Source of the DNA: an uncultured Bacilli bacterium
Lineage (GTDB): Bacteria > Bacillota_I > Bacilli_A > RF39 > UBA660
Assembly: GCA_910577075.1 (NCBI GenBank)
Contig: CAJTKV010000006.1
Span: 1-50,931 of the forward strand
Direction of reading: 5' to 3'
Length of the DNA stretch: 50,931 nt
A program made the translations under genes and the position numbers. The notes under the pieces are model-generated. The model was given only the letters and a program-made list of their open reading frames with translations, ran no database searches and was not told the origin of the DNA. This document shows, in pieces, positions 22,903-31,496 of this stretch; within the stretch, counting starts at the first letter, position 1; the number at the start of each line of letters is the position of its first letter.

Positions 22903-23901
22903 ATGAAGAATTACGACTATATTATAATTGGTGCGGGATTAGCCGGTACAACTCTTGGATTGGAATTATTAAAACAAAATAAAAGGGTCTTGATAATTGA
23001 AAAACAAGATATAAAAAAACGTGAAAAGTTATGTGGGGGATTACTTACCAAAAAGGCATATAAGTTATTGAGTAGTATTATTGACATTGATGAGATAAAT
23101 ATTACTAAATATAATAATCCTATATTTCATAATGGCGATAAATCATTTTCTTTAAATCTTGAAATATTTACACTAAATCGCGTTGATTTAGATAACTATT
23201 TGTTCAATCTTTATTTAAAGAAAGGGGGAAAAATTATTACGGGAGCGACTTTTTCAAGTATAGATATCTTTAAAAATGTCATTACAGTAGAGAAAAGAGA
23301 GTATTCGTACAAATATCTTATTGGTGCTGATGGAATAAATAGTACTTTAAGAGAGTTTGTAACGCATCGTCAACAACGAAAGCATTTGGCATTAGAGGTA
23401 AAGGATGTACCGAGAAAAGATATAGAACTATATTTTATGAAAGATTTTAAAGGATATGCTTGGATTATTCCCAATTATAAATATAGCATGATTGGAATAG
23501 GAGAGATAAAGAAGGGGGAAAAAAGCATTACCTATGTGTTTGATGAATATTTAAAACAGTTAGGCATTAAAGATAAAGATATTCGCGGAGCATTTCTTCC
23601 TTCGGGAGATGATTTCTTTTTCAATTATCAAAATATCTTTTTTATTGGGGATAGTGCTGGGCTTGCCTCACCTTTGACGAGAGAAGGAATTTATTACGCC
23701 TTATTGTCGGCCAAAATACTCAGTGAAAATTTCAATAAGAATTACCAGAGGAAAATGCGAAAATATTTAGTCAACTTGTACATATCTAAATTTTACGGCT
23801 TATTTGTCTATTCGCCATTTGGGCGCAACCTTGTATTTAATTATCACAATTTTTTTCTCTTCAGGTTTGCTTTAAATATATTTTTTAAAATCGTTTTATA
23901 G
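22903..23901 (+). CDS. FAD-dependent oxidoreductase, geranylgeranyl-reductase type
   Basis: 332 residues. The N-terminal FAD fold starts with GAGLAG (10-15) in YDYIIIGAGLAGTTLGLELL, and EK ends the first beta-alpha-beta. Then come CGGLLTKKA (about 46-54), typical of geranylgeranyl-reductase-like flavoproteins, the GADG motif near 145, and FIGDSAGLASPLTREGIYYA near 247-266. Such enzymes reduce isoprenoid chains or hydroxylate small substrates in the cytoplasm or at the membrane. The substrate here is unknown. GGTGGA is the ribosome site. No partner genes are adjacent: the ABC exporter downstream has its own -10 (TATAAT 23928). Confidence 0.82.
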   Translation: MKNYDYIIIGAGLAGTTLGLELLKQNKRVLIIEKQDIKKREKLCGGLLTKKAYKLLSSIIDIDEINITKYNNPIFHNGDKSFSLNLEIFTLNRVDLDNYLFNLYLKKGGKIITGATFSSIDIFKNVITVEKREYSYKYLIGADGINSTLREFVTHRQQRKHLALEVKDVPRKDIELYFMKDFKGYAWIIPNYKYSMIGIGEIKKGEKSITYVFDEYLKQLGIKDKDIRGAFLPSGDDFFFNYQNIFFIGDSAGLASPLTREGIYYALLSAKILSENFNKNYQRKMRKYLVNLYISKFYGLFVYSPFGRNLVFNYHNFFLFRFALNIFFKIVL

Positions 23902-23960
23902 TCGTTTTAAAATATGAATTTCTATAGTATAATTAGGTCAAGAGTAAAGAGGTGTCATCT

Positions 23961-25691
23961 ATGAAGAATACTATAAGAAATTTAAAAGAGGTCTATAAAT
24001 ATGGTCGAAAATATCGTCGAAGTTTAATAATATTTACAATTATCTCTCTTACGAATATTGTCATCAATGTTATTTATCCAATTTATACGGGAAAACTTTT
24101 AGTTGCCTTAACGGGAACATTGTTTAATCAATTAATTATGGCAGCTTTAATTTGCTTTGGATTATCGATTTTCTGTGATTTTACTACGGTTCTTTTAAGA
24201 CGCAATACGCAAGTATTTTTTAGAGGTACTACCAAAGATATTCAAATGGATGTTGCTAAGCAAGTATTAAATATCGAACTTGAATCAATTGATTCTCATG
24301 GCAGTGGAACTTTTATTCAAAGACTTGGAAAAGATACTGATGATATGTCGCGCGTATTTACTCGAGGAATGGCATATTTAACAAGCATATTAACAGATAT
24401 TGGTATCTTTGTAGCTGTATTTATGATAGATAAAGTTATATTTATATATTTATTAATATGTTCCATTATTTTGACTATATTTCAACTTCTCAAAGCCAAA
24501 GCAGTCAATAGAGCTGATAAGAAATATCGTCGTCAAAATGAGAGAACAAATGGATTGATTGGGGAGCTAATTAGGGGTATTCGCGATATTAAAATGCTCT
24601 ATGCTAAGAATTCCTTTGTCGATAATATTGAAGAAAATATAGATAAGTTAACCGAGACAAACTTTAATATGCGCAATGTGGAGATAGATTATAATTGCGC
24701 TATAGATATTATCTATGATATATGTGAACTAGGTTTGATATTCTTAATGATTTATTTGTTATCTACGGGAAAAATCAATGTGGCATCGGCAATAGTTATA
24801 TATAATTATCGTACGCGTATATTTAATAATTTGATGAAAAATGTCGATAGTTTACTTGAGGAGATTCGCGGTTTTAATTTATCTTGTAATCGAGTTTTTA
24901 GTATTCTCTATGGAAATGAATTTAAAAAAGAAGTATTTGGAACTAAGCATATTAAAAGAATTCATGGTGATTTAGAGTTTAAAGATGTACATTTTAGTTA
25001 TGGAAAAAATAAAGTATTAGATGGCATGAGTTTTAAAGTTAATAAAAATGAAACAGTAGCATTTGTTGGAAAAAGTGGAGTTGGCAAGACGACTATTTTC
25101 TCTTTATTATGTAAATTATATAATCATGAATCGGGGTCAATTTATTTAGATAGCTATGACATAAAGGAGTTAGATGAGGAGTCAATTCGCAATAATATTA
25201 CGATTATTAGTCAAAATCCATATATTTTTAATATGAGTATAAGAGATAATTTCCGCCTTATTAAAAAGGATGTAACGGATAGAGAGATTAAAAAAGCTTG
25301 TAAATTAGCCTGCCTAACAGACTTTATCGAAAGCATTCCCGATAAATATGATACTATTATTGGCGAGGGAGGAGTTAATCTCTCTGATGGCCAAAGACAG
25401 AGACTAGCCATTGCGCGAGCATTTATTCAAGATACTAAAATAATTTTATTTGATGAAGCAACAAGTGCCTTAGATAATGAGACACAGAAGGATATTCAGG
25501 AAGCTATTAATAATATGAAAGATAAATATACGATTCTAATCATTGCTCATCGTCTTTCGACAATAGTGGAAGCGGATCGTATTATGATAGTAGACGATGG
25601 AAAGATAATTGCCACTGGTACACATAAAGAATTACTGCGCAAGAATAAATATTACAAAAAACTATATGAAAAAGAAGTAATTGAGGATTAA
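23961..25691 (+). CDS. ABC exporter (fused permease and ATPase)
   Basis: 576 residues. Six membrane helices occupy about the first 310, then a nucleotide-binding domain: Walker A GKSGVGKT (370-377), Q-loop ISQNPYIFN, signature LSDGQ (474-478), Walker B IILFDE, D-loop SALD and H-loop AHRLST. Half-transporters of this type work as homodimers, exporting lipids, peptides or drugs. The substrate is unknown. The ATG at 23961, with AGAGGT just upstream, is preferred over the in-frame GTG 23952. A small membrane protein gene follows by one base and is probably functionally linked. Confidence 0.93.
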   Translation: MKNTIRNLKEVYKYGRKYRRSLIIFTIISLTNIVINVIYPIYTGKLLVALTGTLFNQLIMAALICFGLSIFCDFTTVLLRRNTQVFFRGTTKDIQMDVAKQVLNIELESIDSHGSGTFIQRLGKDTDDMSRVFTRGMAYLTSILTDIGIFVAVFMIDKVIFIYLLICSIILTIFQLLKAKAVNRADKKYRRQNERTNGLIGELIRGIRDIKMLYAKNSFVDNIEENIDKLTETNFNMRNVEIDYNCAIDIIYDICELGLIFLMIYLLSTGKINVASAIVIYNYRTRIFNNLMKNVDSLLEEIRGFNLSCNRVFSILYGNEFKKEVFGTKHIKRIHGDLEFKDVHFSYGKNKVLDGMSFKVNKNETVAFVGKSGVGKTTIFSLLCKLYNHESGSIYLDSYDIKELDEESIRNNITIISQNPYIFNMSIRDNFRLIKKDVTDREIKKACKLACLTDFIESIPDKYDTIIGEGGVNLSDGQRQRLAIARAFIQDTKIILFDEATSALDNETQKDIQEAINNMKDKYTILIIAHRLSTIVEADRIMIVDDGKIIATGTHKELLRKNKYYKKLYEKEVIED

Positions 25692-25692
25692 G

Positions 25693-26025
25693 ATGAAAAA
25701 AAATGTTATCGCATTGCATTTTATATTAACCATTATTGCATGGACATCTTTCCTTTGGCTAGATTGGAAAATTATTGCAATATTTTCTCTCGCACATATA
25801 ATTATGCTAAAATTGGGTAATGGTTGTTTTATGTCACATTATCAATTCCAGGATAAGAAAACTAATAATACCCGCTTTTATGAATGGTGGCTAGGGCTAA
25901 TGGGAATTAAGAATTATAATCGGGAAAAATTAAGAATATTTATGACCTATTTTGTTCCATTAATAATTGTTATAGTGGGCATTATTTTACAAGATGTATT
26001 AAAAATAATAACACCTTTCATATAG
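25693..26025 (+). CDS. Small membrane protein coupled to the ABC exporter
   Basis: The 110 residues include membrane segments at about 7-23, 25-44 and 84-104, and between them a polar loop with NGCFMSHYQFQDK and a WW pair. The ATG at 25693 follows GAGGATTAAG that overlaps the end of the ABC gene, so translation is coupled. The in-frame TTG 25681 is less likely. It may be an accessory or immunity-like partner of the exporter, but no family is recognised and this is inferred from position only. Confidence 0.75.
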   Translation: MKKNVIALHFILTIIAWTSFLWLDWKIIAIFSLAHIIMLKLGNGCFMSHYQFQDKKTNNTRFYEWWLGLMGIKNYNREKLRIFMTYFVPLIIVIVGIILQDVLKIITPFI

Positions 26026-26028
26026 GTA

Positions 26029-26037
26029 TGTTATAAT
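26029..26037 (+). promoter_or_regulatory. Extended -10 promoter of the 5' nuclease leader
   Basis: TG-T-TATAAT begins 4 bases after the preceding stop codon. Transcripts would start near 26044, upstream of the terminator hairpin at 26073. Confidence 0.65.
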
Positions 26038-26072
26038 ATAGATAACACTAGTAATGTGAAACTAGACCCTAG

Positions 26073-26108
26073 AGATAGGTATGATCGACGTCATATCTAT
26101 CTTTTTTT
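26073..26108 (+). terminator. Terminator/attenuator in the leader of the 5' nuclease gene
   Basis: 12-bp stem (26073-26084 with 26091-26102, one G-U), 6-base loop, U-run to 26108. It lies between the promoter at 26029 and the gene at 26121. A small competing hairpin, CCTA (26068-26071) with TAGG (26076-26079), would disrupt its left arm. It can also end the ABC operon. Confidence 0.75.
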
Positions 26109-26120
26109 ATAGGAGGTATT

Positions 26121-26960
26121 ATGAAGAAATTAGTTTTAATAGATGGACATAATTTATTATTTAGAATGTTTTATGGGATACCAGCATCTATTCACAATAA
26201 AAAGGGGATAGAAATAAAAGGCGTTATTGGCTTTTTAGGTGCTTTAAAAAAAATTGATAATATTTTAAAGTCTACGTCCATGGTAGTTATATTTGACAGT
26301 GAAACGAGTACTAGTAACAATCTCAGTTTATTAGAAGACTATAAGAGTAATCGTCCAAGTTTTAATGATGTTCCAGATGATGAAAATCCCTTTATTGGTT
26401 TGCCAATAATAAAGAATGCTCTCAAGTTTTTAGATATCCCTTTTTATGAAGTAGAAGATGATGAAGCAGATGATTATATTGCTTCTATAGCTTCCCAATA
26501 TCAAAAAGAATTTGATGAAGTAGTAATAGTTTCTAATGATTCAGACTTTTATCAGTTAATTGATGATAATATATTCATCTATTCGGCAAGAGGAAAATTA
26601 AGTAAATTGTATGATGAGGTGGCGTTTTTAGAAAAGTACTTTATAAAATCTAATCAATATGTCGAGTATAAATCTTTAGTGGGAGATAATGCTGATAATA
26701 TTAAGGGCGTCAAAGGCATTGGCAAAAAGACGGCTTCCGAAATTTTGACATTTGATTCAATAGATAATTATGTTGCAAGGTCTAGTAATGAGCGAATAAA
26801 AAAAATATTAGAAGACAATGAAGATATAATTGAAAGAAATAAGAAATTAATAACTTTAAATCGTCATTTAGATATAGAAGATGTAGATATTGGTGTTTTA
26901 AGTGATAAAATTCATAGATATAGTGTCTATGAAATATTATCTTCTATTGATGCACGTTAA
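26121..26960 (+). CDS. 5'-3' exonuclease (flap nuclease-like, stand-alone)
   Basis: This 279-residue protein resembles the 5'-nuclease domain of DNA polymerase I without the polymerase. Acidic metal-binding clusters are all present: LIDGHN at the start, VIFDSE, EDDEADDYIA, SNDSDFYQL and GDNADNIKG. They are followed by a helix-hairpin-helix, GVKGIGKKTASEIL, for DNA binding. It would remove RNA primers or flaps at replication forks. TAGGAGG is the ribosome site. Its transcription may be gated by the hairpin at 26073-26108. Stand-alone copies occur alongside or instead of the PolA domain in many Bacillota. Confidence 0.9.
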   Translation: MKKLVLIDGHNLLFRMFYGIPASIHNKKGIEIKGVIGFLGALKKIDNILKSTSMVVIFDSETSTSNNLSLLEDYKSNRPSFNDVPDDENPFIGLPIIKNALKFLDIPFYEVEDDEADDYIASIASQYQKEFDEVVIVSNDSDFYQLIDDNIFIYSARGKLSKLYDEVAFLEKYFIKSNQYVEYKSLVGDNADNIKGVKGIGKKTASEILTFDSIDNYVARSSNERIKKILEDNEDIIERNKKLITLNRHLDIEDVDIGVLSDKIHRYSVYEILSSIDAR

Positions 26961-26990
26961 TTTGCAGATATTGTTTAAATGTGGTATATT
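26961..26990 (+). promoter_or_regulatory. Promoter of the 27038-27587 transcript
   Basis: TTTGCA (26961-26966) and TATATT (26985-26990), spacer 18, with TG one base before the -10. Confidence 0.45.
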
Positions 26991-27037
26991 ATTATCCAAG
27001 ATTAATTTCTCTTTAGAGGTGCGAATGGAGGTAAAGT

Positions 27038-27109
27038 ATGCAAGAATTTCCAAGACGTATGCATGGCGGGGAACTTTGGGCAAAAATAGAGGTCCTTGAA
27101 AATGTCTAA
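27038..27109 (+). CDS. Small ORF of 23 codons with a strong ribosome site
   Basis: ATG at 27038 is preceded by TGGAGGT with good spacing, and the frame closes with TAA at 27107. The peptide starts MQEFPRRMHGGELWAKIE. It has no membrane segment. It may be a leader peptide for the DUF2000 gene 49 bases downstream, a real microprotein, or a remnant of a larger gene. HGG followed by an aromatic and Ala slightly recalls the N-terminus of threonine-phosphate decarboxylases, but the match is too short to rely on. Promoter and ribosome site argue that it is translated. Confidence 0.45.
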   Translation: MQEFPRRMHGGELWAKIEVLENV

Positions 27110-27158
27110 TCTCCTTTATTTAAAAACAAAAAATATATAAAATAGAGGAGAATAAAAT

Positions 27159-27587
27159 ATGAATTATGAAGATAAAAAAATAGTAGGAATTATTGCAACT
27201 AATGTTTCGCCATCAGTAGCACTTAATATTATAGGGCATTTGAGTATATCTATCGGTAAATACTCTGATGCAGAGATAATGGGAAAAAATATTATAACTG
27301 ATAAGAGTGGAGTTAATCATTTGGGAATATCCAAATTTCCCTTTATCATTACAAAGGTTAAGCCAAGTAAATTGGCAGCATCAATAAATAAGGCACGCGA
27401 GAATCCCAATTTATTGGTGGCTGATTATCCGAAGGATATGTTAGATACGAGAACAGATGAAGAGTTAGTGGAATCTATTTCTTCAAAAGAGGAAGCGGCT
27501 ATGGAATATATGGGTGCGGTTATTTATGGAAATACTAAAGATGTCGATGAAATAACGGGCAAATTTCAACTATGGCGCATTGATTAA
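27159..27587 (+). CDS. DUF2000 family protein (peptidyl-tRNA hydrolase 2-like fold)
   Basis: 142 residues. Beginning with KKIVGIIATN, it continues with NIIGHLSISIGKYSDAEIMG (about 23-42), GISKFPFIITK and a hydrophobic end, matching the DUF2000 pattern as I know it. The family shares the fold of Pth2/Bit1 enzymes, but its activity is uncharacterised. AGAGGAG precedes the ATG. It is followed by a strong terminator. The 23-codon ORF upstream probably lies on the same transcript. Confidence 0.75.
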   Translation: MNYEDKKIVGIIATNVSPSVALNIIGHLSISIGKYSDAEIMGKNIITDKSGVNHLGISKFPFIITKVKPSKLAASINKARENPNLLVADYPKDMLDTRTDEELVESISSKEEAAMEYMGAVIYGNTKDVDEITGKFQLWRID

Positions 27588-27591
27588 AGAG

Positions 27592-27622
27592 AAGAATCAA
27601 TTCTAAGTGAATTGATTCTTTT
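27592..27622 (+). terminator. Terminator after the DUF2000 gene
   Basis: Perfect 12-bp stem (27592-27603 with 27609-27620), 5-base loop, then T residues. Confidence 0.88.
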
Positions 27623-27671
27623 ATATTTAGCAAAAAAGGTATATAATGTAAAAAAGAAATGAGGATATAAA

Positions 27672-28418
27672 ATGGTAAATGATTATGATAAATTTGCAAA
27701 AGAGAGACAAGAAGAATTATTAAAAGGCGAAAAAAAGCCTCATCGTTTTTCGGAAAAGCCCATGATGAGGAGTATGATGCCATCATTAAAGGGGAAAAAA
27801 GTTTTAATGCTTGGATGTGGAACGGGAGAAGAATCCGTATTACTTAAGAGTTTTGGCGCTACCGATATAACGGGTATTGATATATCTTCGGAGTCGATAA
27901 AATTGGCTCATGAGACATATAGAGATATAGATTTTTTGGTTGGAGATATGCATGAACTACCTTTTGAAGATGCAACATTCGATTTTGTCTATAGCAGTTT
28001 GGCTATCCATTATTCAAGTGAACCAAAGCATATCTATCAAGAGATATACCGAGTTTTAAAGCAAGATGGACAGTTACTTTTCTCTGTTGGTCATCCTTTA
28101 AGATGGGCTAGTGAACATATGAATGTCGATGATGTTGAATATATTATTACTGGTTATGCGTATCCAAGTAGTGAAGATCGCGTATTTGGAAACTATAACA
28201 CTTTCGCCAGCCATAATCATTATTTTCCCAATGGTGAAGTTCTTTCTTTTTATGTCGGTTCACCATCACTGCATTTTAGGTTGCTTCGTGAATGTGGCTT
28301 TAGAATTGAAGACTTTAAAGAATCTGTTTGTACTGAAGAAGCCAAAGAAGTGGATTATAACTACTGGGTTAAAAATCATGAAATTCCTCAATTTATGGCA
28401 TTTCTTGCCCAAAAGTAA
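27672..28418 (+). CDS. Class I SAM-dependent methyltransferase
   Basis: 248 residues. Motif I is LGCGTG (47-52) in VLMLGCGTGEES, motif II ITGIDIS with the acidic ribose-binding Asp, motif III DMHELPFEDATFDFVYSS, and post-motif EIYRVLKQDG, the usual UbiE/Methyltransf_11 arrangement. The N-terminal 40 residues (YDKFAKERQEE) match small-molecule methyltransferases that act on metabolites. The acceptor is unknown. GAGGAT is the ribosome site and TATAAT at 27642 a probable -10. It is monocistronic between terminators and promoters. Confidence 0.87.
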   Translation: MVNDYDKFAKERQEELLKGEKKPHRFSEKPMMRSMMPSLKGKKVLMLGCGTGEESVLLKSFGATDITGIDISSESIKLAHETYRDIDFLVGDMHELPFEDATFDFVYSSLAIHYSSEPKHIYQEIYRVLKQDGQLLFSVGHPLRWASEHMNVDDVEYIITGYAYPSSEDRVFGNYNTFASHNHYFPNGEVLSFYVGSPSLHFRLLRECGFRIEDFKESVCTEEAKEVDYNYWVKNHEIPQFMAFLAQK

Positions 28419-28455
28419 AATATAGCAATATTTTTATTTAATAGAAAAAATATTA

Positions 28456-28464
28456 TGTTATAAT
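28456..28464 (+). promoter_or_regulatory. Extended -10 promoter of the YgjV-like gene
   Basis: TG-T-TATAAT, 21 bases before the ATG. Confidence 0.65.
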
Positions 28465-28484
28465 GGATAAAAGGTGGTATTAAT

Positions 28485-28994
28485 ATGTTCTTAATTATTG
28501 GAAATATTATAGCTTTAATAGCTTCTATATTTATGGTTATAGCGGGTTTACTTAATGACCGTAGACAGATATTAGTCGTTCAAATTATTCAGATGACACT
28601 ATTTATTATAAGTAATGTTGTTTTGGGAGGCTATACAGCAGTGGTTGTAAATGCCATTAGCATTGTGAGAAATATAGTTGCCTATAAAGGGAAACTTACC
28701 AATAATGTATCGTATTTTTTACTTGTCTTGACGACGATATTTACCCTTATTTTCAATAACCATTTTATTATAGGGTTATTGCCACTTGTTGGAACTATCG
28801 TATTTACGTTAAATTTGAACAATAAAAATATTACTAAACTTAAATTAGCACTTTCATTTTCGATGTTGATGTGGCTAATATTTGATCTATATATTAAATC
28901 TTTCTCATCGGCTTTATTTGATTTTTTAAGTATGGCTGCGGGAATTATGACTATATATCAGATAAAAAATAAAAAGGGCAAAAAGGATGCTTAG
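28485..28994 (+). CDS. YgjV-family inner membrane protein
   Basis: 169 residues with about six closely spaced hydrophobic helices. The first half, ASIFMVIAGLLNDRRQILVVQ and GGYTAVVVNAISIVRN, fits the bacterial YgjV (Imp-YgjV) family, whose function is unknown. The C-terminus is a short Lys-rich cytoplasmic tail. AGGTGG is the ribosome site. The next gene starts 19 bases downstream, so the two probably share the promoter at 28456. Confidence 0.75.
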   Translation: MFLIIGNIIALIASIFMVIAGLLNDRRQILVVQIIQMTLFIISNVVLGGYTAVVVNAISIVRNIVAYKGKLTNNVSYFLLVLTTIFTLIFNNHFIIGLLPLVGTIVFTLNLNNKNITKLKLALSFSMLMWLIFDLYIKSFSSALFDFLSMAAGIMTIYQIKNKKGKKDA

Positions 28995-29013
28995 ACTTAT
29001 ATAGGGGGAAGTT

Positions 29014-29592
29014 ATGAATTTGATTTTTAAAGATGGCAATTTGGATCGCTATGCAACAAGAGAAGATTTTGATGAATTAGAAAGTACTATTAATGAAGAT
29101 TTACGAAGGACTTTAATATATTTAAGTACATGTACGGGAGAAAAGGATAAGTTAGTAAATACTATTGAAAAGATAAGAGAGAACCTAAGTAGACGCTATT
29201 CAGAAAAAGAAGAGTTGGAAATTTCTCTAGTTGATAACTATGTGGTTTTTAACTTGGTGGATGCATCTGCTAATTTATTTGCTAGTGAAAAAGAAAGTGT
29301 ACCAGAAATTGTCATTATGAAGCGTGATATGCGTGGTATTTATTTTTTAAGTTCAACAGAAAATACGGCAGTTTTAACGGAAAAACCGGAATACTTGCCA
29401 TTTTATCAAATAAACTTTAAGGTCGATTATTATAGTTATTCTCATCAAGAGGTGACATCATCAAAGACTGAATTTTCGACATATGTAAAAGATGAATTTG
29501 AAGAACCATTTCTTCAAACAGAGCAGTTTATGAACTCTTTAAATAAATCTCTTAGTAAAATAATAATATTCAATAATGACGAACATAAGTAA
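29014..29592 (+). CDS. Unknown soluble protein
   Basis: A 192-residue cytoplasmic protein with AGGGGGAAG before the ATG. The N-terminal ~75 residues are helical and charged. The middle has beta-like strands (VVFNLVDASANLFA, VPEIVIM), and the C-terminus is amphipathic. No family is recognised. It is probably co-transcribed with the YgjV-like gene upstream. No terminator is seen before the histidine kinase gene 81 bases away, so its transcription may continue into that gene. Confidence 0.72.
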   Translation: MNLIFKDGNLDRYATREDFDELESTINEDLRRTLIYLSTCTGEKDKLVNTIEKIRENLSRRYSEKEELEISLVDNYVVFNLVDASANLFASEKESVPEIVIMKRDMRGIYFLSSTENTAVLTEKPEYLPFYQINFKVDYYSYSHQEVTSSKTEFSTYVKDEFEEPFLQTEQFMNSLNKSLSKIIIFNNDEHK

Positions 29593-29673
29593 AAAGGATT
29601 TTGATTAGGCATTCTCATTATTTACAATTATCTTTTTATGTGTTACTTTTATTATAGTTAGGTAGGTAAAATT

Positions 29674-31479
29674 ATGAGTAATATATCTTTTCAAATCATG
29701 AGTCTTGCCATAAGTGTTCTGTTAATATGTATTTTCTTTTCAAAAGAGAGGGTAAATAATCGGGAAACTCATATATATGCTAAATTATTGATAATAACAC
29801 TTATCAGTCTTTTGCTTGATACGAGTATTCTTGTTTTAGTATCTGTTTTAGGATTGGATAAAATAAGTGTTTTAATATTGATATTAAAGAAAATGCACTT
29901 AGCATCTATTCTCATATATATATCATTATTTACGGATTATATTATATCCATTTCGACAAAGAGCAAGTCAGTTAAGAGTTATTTTAATCGCCTTTGCAAA
30001 GTACTAGATCTATTTGGTACAGTTATTATTTTTGTCTTACCTACGGAAATATTTAATAAAAATGGTGTCGTGTACTCCTATGGGAAAAGTGTAAACTTTT
30101 TAATTATTCTCGTGATGATATTTACTATAATGATGTTATTTTTTACTATTAAGAATAGTAAAAATATCCGAAATACGAAATATTCACCATTATTTATATT
30201 AATTTTGCTCTTATTATTTGCCTTGCTTTTAAGAAGTATTAATCCAGGATTTTTAATTACATCATTTATAGCAACTTATGTTGATTTAATAATGTATTTT
30301 ACCATTGAAAACCCAGATAAGCATATTATAGATGCTTTAAATGTGGCAAAAATAGAGGCTGAGAAGGCCAATCGTGCTAAAAGTGAATTTTTAAGTAATA
30401 TGTCTCATGAAATAAGAACGCCTCTTAATGCTATTGTTGGTTTTTCTGATTGTATTTTAGAGGAAAAATCTTTAAAGATGGCTAAAAGTGATGCCAATGA
30501 TATAAAATTAGCTTCTGAAAATCTATTGGAGATAGTAAACGGTATTCTCGACATATCCAAGATAGAGGCCAATAAGATGGATATTATTGAAGTAGATTAT
30601 AATTTAAAAGAGAATATTGATAATATTGTCAAGTTGGTTAAAACGAGGATTGGCGAGAAAAATATCGATATGGCAGTCAATTACGATGCGAATTTACCAT
30701 GGTATTTACATGGAGATATTAGCAAAGTAAAACAAATAATAACTAATTTATTAACAAATGCTGTGAAGTATACCGATTCGGGGTCAATAACTTTATCAGT
30801 TGATGCCAATAATGTGAACGAAATATGCGAATTAAAAATTTCGGTAAGTGATACGGGACGAGGAATAAAAGAGGAGCTAATTCCCAATTTATTTAATAAG
30901 TTTGAACGCTTAGAGGAAGATAAAAATACTTCTTTGGAGGGAACGGGCTTGGGACTTTCTATTACCAAAAGACTAGTTGAACTTATGCATGGCACTATTG
31001 AAGTTGAAAGTGTCTATGGCAAGGGCTCTAAATTTACAATAAGTATAAATCAAAAAATAAGTAAGAGTATACAACATAGAGAAAAAGAGGAAAAAATAAG
31101 TAATAATACGGATTTTAAAAATGCCAAGGTTTTAATTGTCGATGATAATAAAATAAACTTAAAAGTAGCATCGAAGTTATTATCTAATTATGGAATAACT
31201 TCGACAAATGTGGAAAGTGGTTTTGATTGCCTTGATAAAATATCTCAAGGAGAAGAGTTTGATTTAATTCTCTTAGATGATATGATGCCCAAAATGAGTG
31301 GGGTAGAAACTCTTAAAAAACTCAAAAAAATAAAGAATTTTAAAACACCAGTAGTTGCTTTGACAGCTAATGCCATTGCGGGAATGCAAGAAAAATATTT
31401 GAAGGAAGGATTCAATGAATACCTACCTAAACCAATCGAAAAAGAAGAATTGTTGAAAATATTAAATAAATATCTATAG
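29674..31479 (+). CDS. Hybrid sensor histidine kinase with C-terminal receiver
   Basis: 601 residues. About six membrane segments cover the first ~215, then HisKA with phospho-acceptor His245 in SNMSHEIRTPLNAI, HATPase_c with DTGRGIKEELI and GTGLGLSITKRL, and a C-terminal receiver (about 483-601) with phospho-acceptor Asp535 in LILLDDMMPKMSG and the conserved Lys in YLPKPI. The membrane part is its sensor; no periplasmic loop is large enough for a ligand domain. Hybrid kinases are uncommon in small Bacillota genomes and need an Hpt partner. No such gene or response regulator is nearby, so it is an orphan here. Confidence 0.93.
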   Translation: MSNISFQIMSLAISVLLICIFFSKERVNNRETHIYAKLLIITLISLLLDTSILVLVSVLGLDKISVLILILKKMHLASILIYISLFTDYIISISTKSKSVKSYFNRLCKVLDLFGTVIIFVLPTEIFNKNGVVYSYGKSVNFLIILVMIFTIMMLFFTIKNSKNIRNTKYSPLFILILLLLFALLLRSINPGFLITSFIATYVDLIMYFTIENPDKHIIDALNVAKIEAEKANRAKSEFLSNMSHEIRTPLNAIVGFSDCILEEKSLKMAKSDANDIKLASENLLEIVNGILDISKIEANKMDIIEVDYNLKENIDNIVKLVKTRIGEKNIDMAVNYDANLPWYLHGDISKVKQIITNLLTNAVKYTDSGSITLSVDANNVNEICELKISVSDTGRGIKEELIPNLFNKFERLEEDKNTSLEGTGLGLSITKRLVELMHGTIEVESVYGKGSKFTISINQKISKSIQHREKEEKISNNTDFKNAKVLIVDDNKINLKVASKLLSNYGITSTNVESGFDCLDKISQGEEFDLILLDDMMPKMSGVETLKKLKKIKNFKTPVVALTANAIAGMQEKYLKEGFNEYLPKPIEKEELLKILNKYL

Positions 31480-31496
31480 TTAAAAGGAGAATTTTT

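Noticed and set aside
26056..26112. GTG-started 18-codon Arg-rich ORF running through the terminator at 26073
   Set aside because: No ribosome site; codon content is set by the hairpin sequence. Not enough for a leader peptide call.
26902..27099. 65-codon ORF overlapping the 5' nuclease end
   Set aside because: It runs in another frame over the promoter and the 23-codon ORF and has no ribosome site.
28123..28425. 100-codon plus-strand ORF inside the methyltransferase gene
   Set aside because: Out of frame with a clear methyltransferase and lacks a ribosome site.
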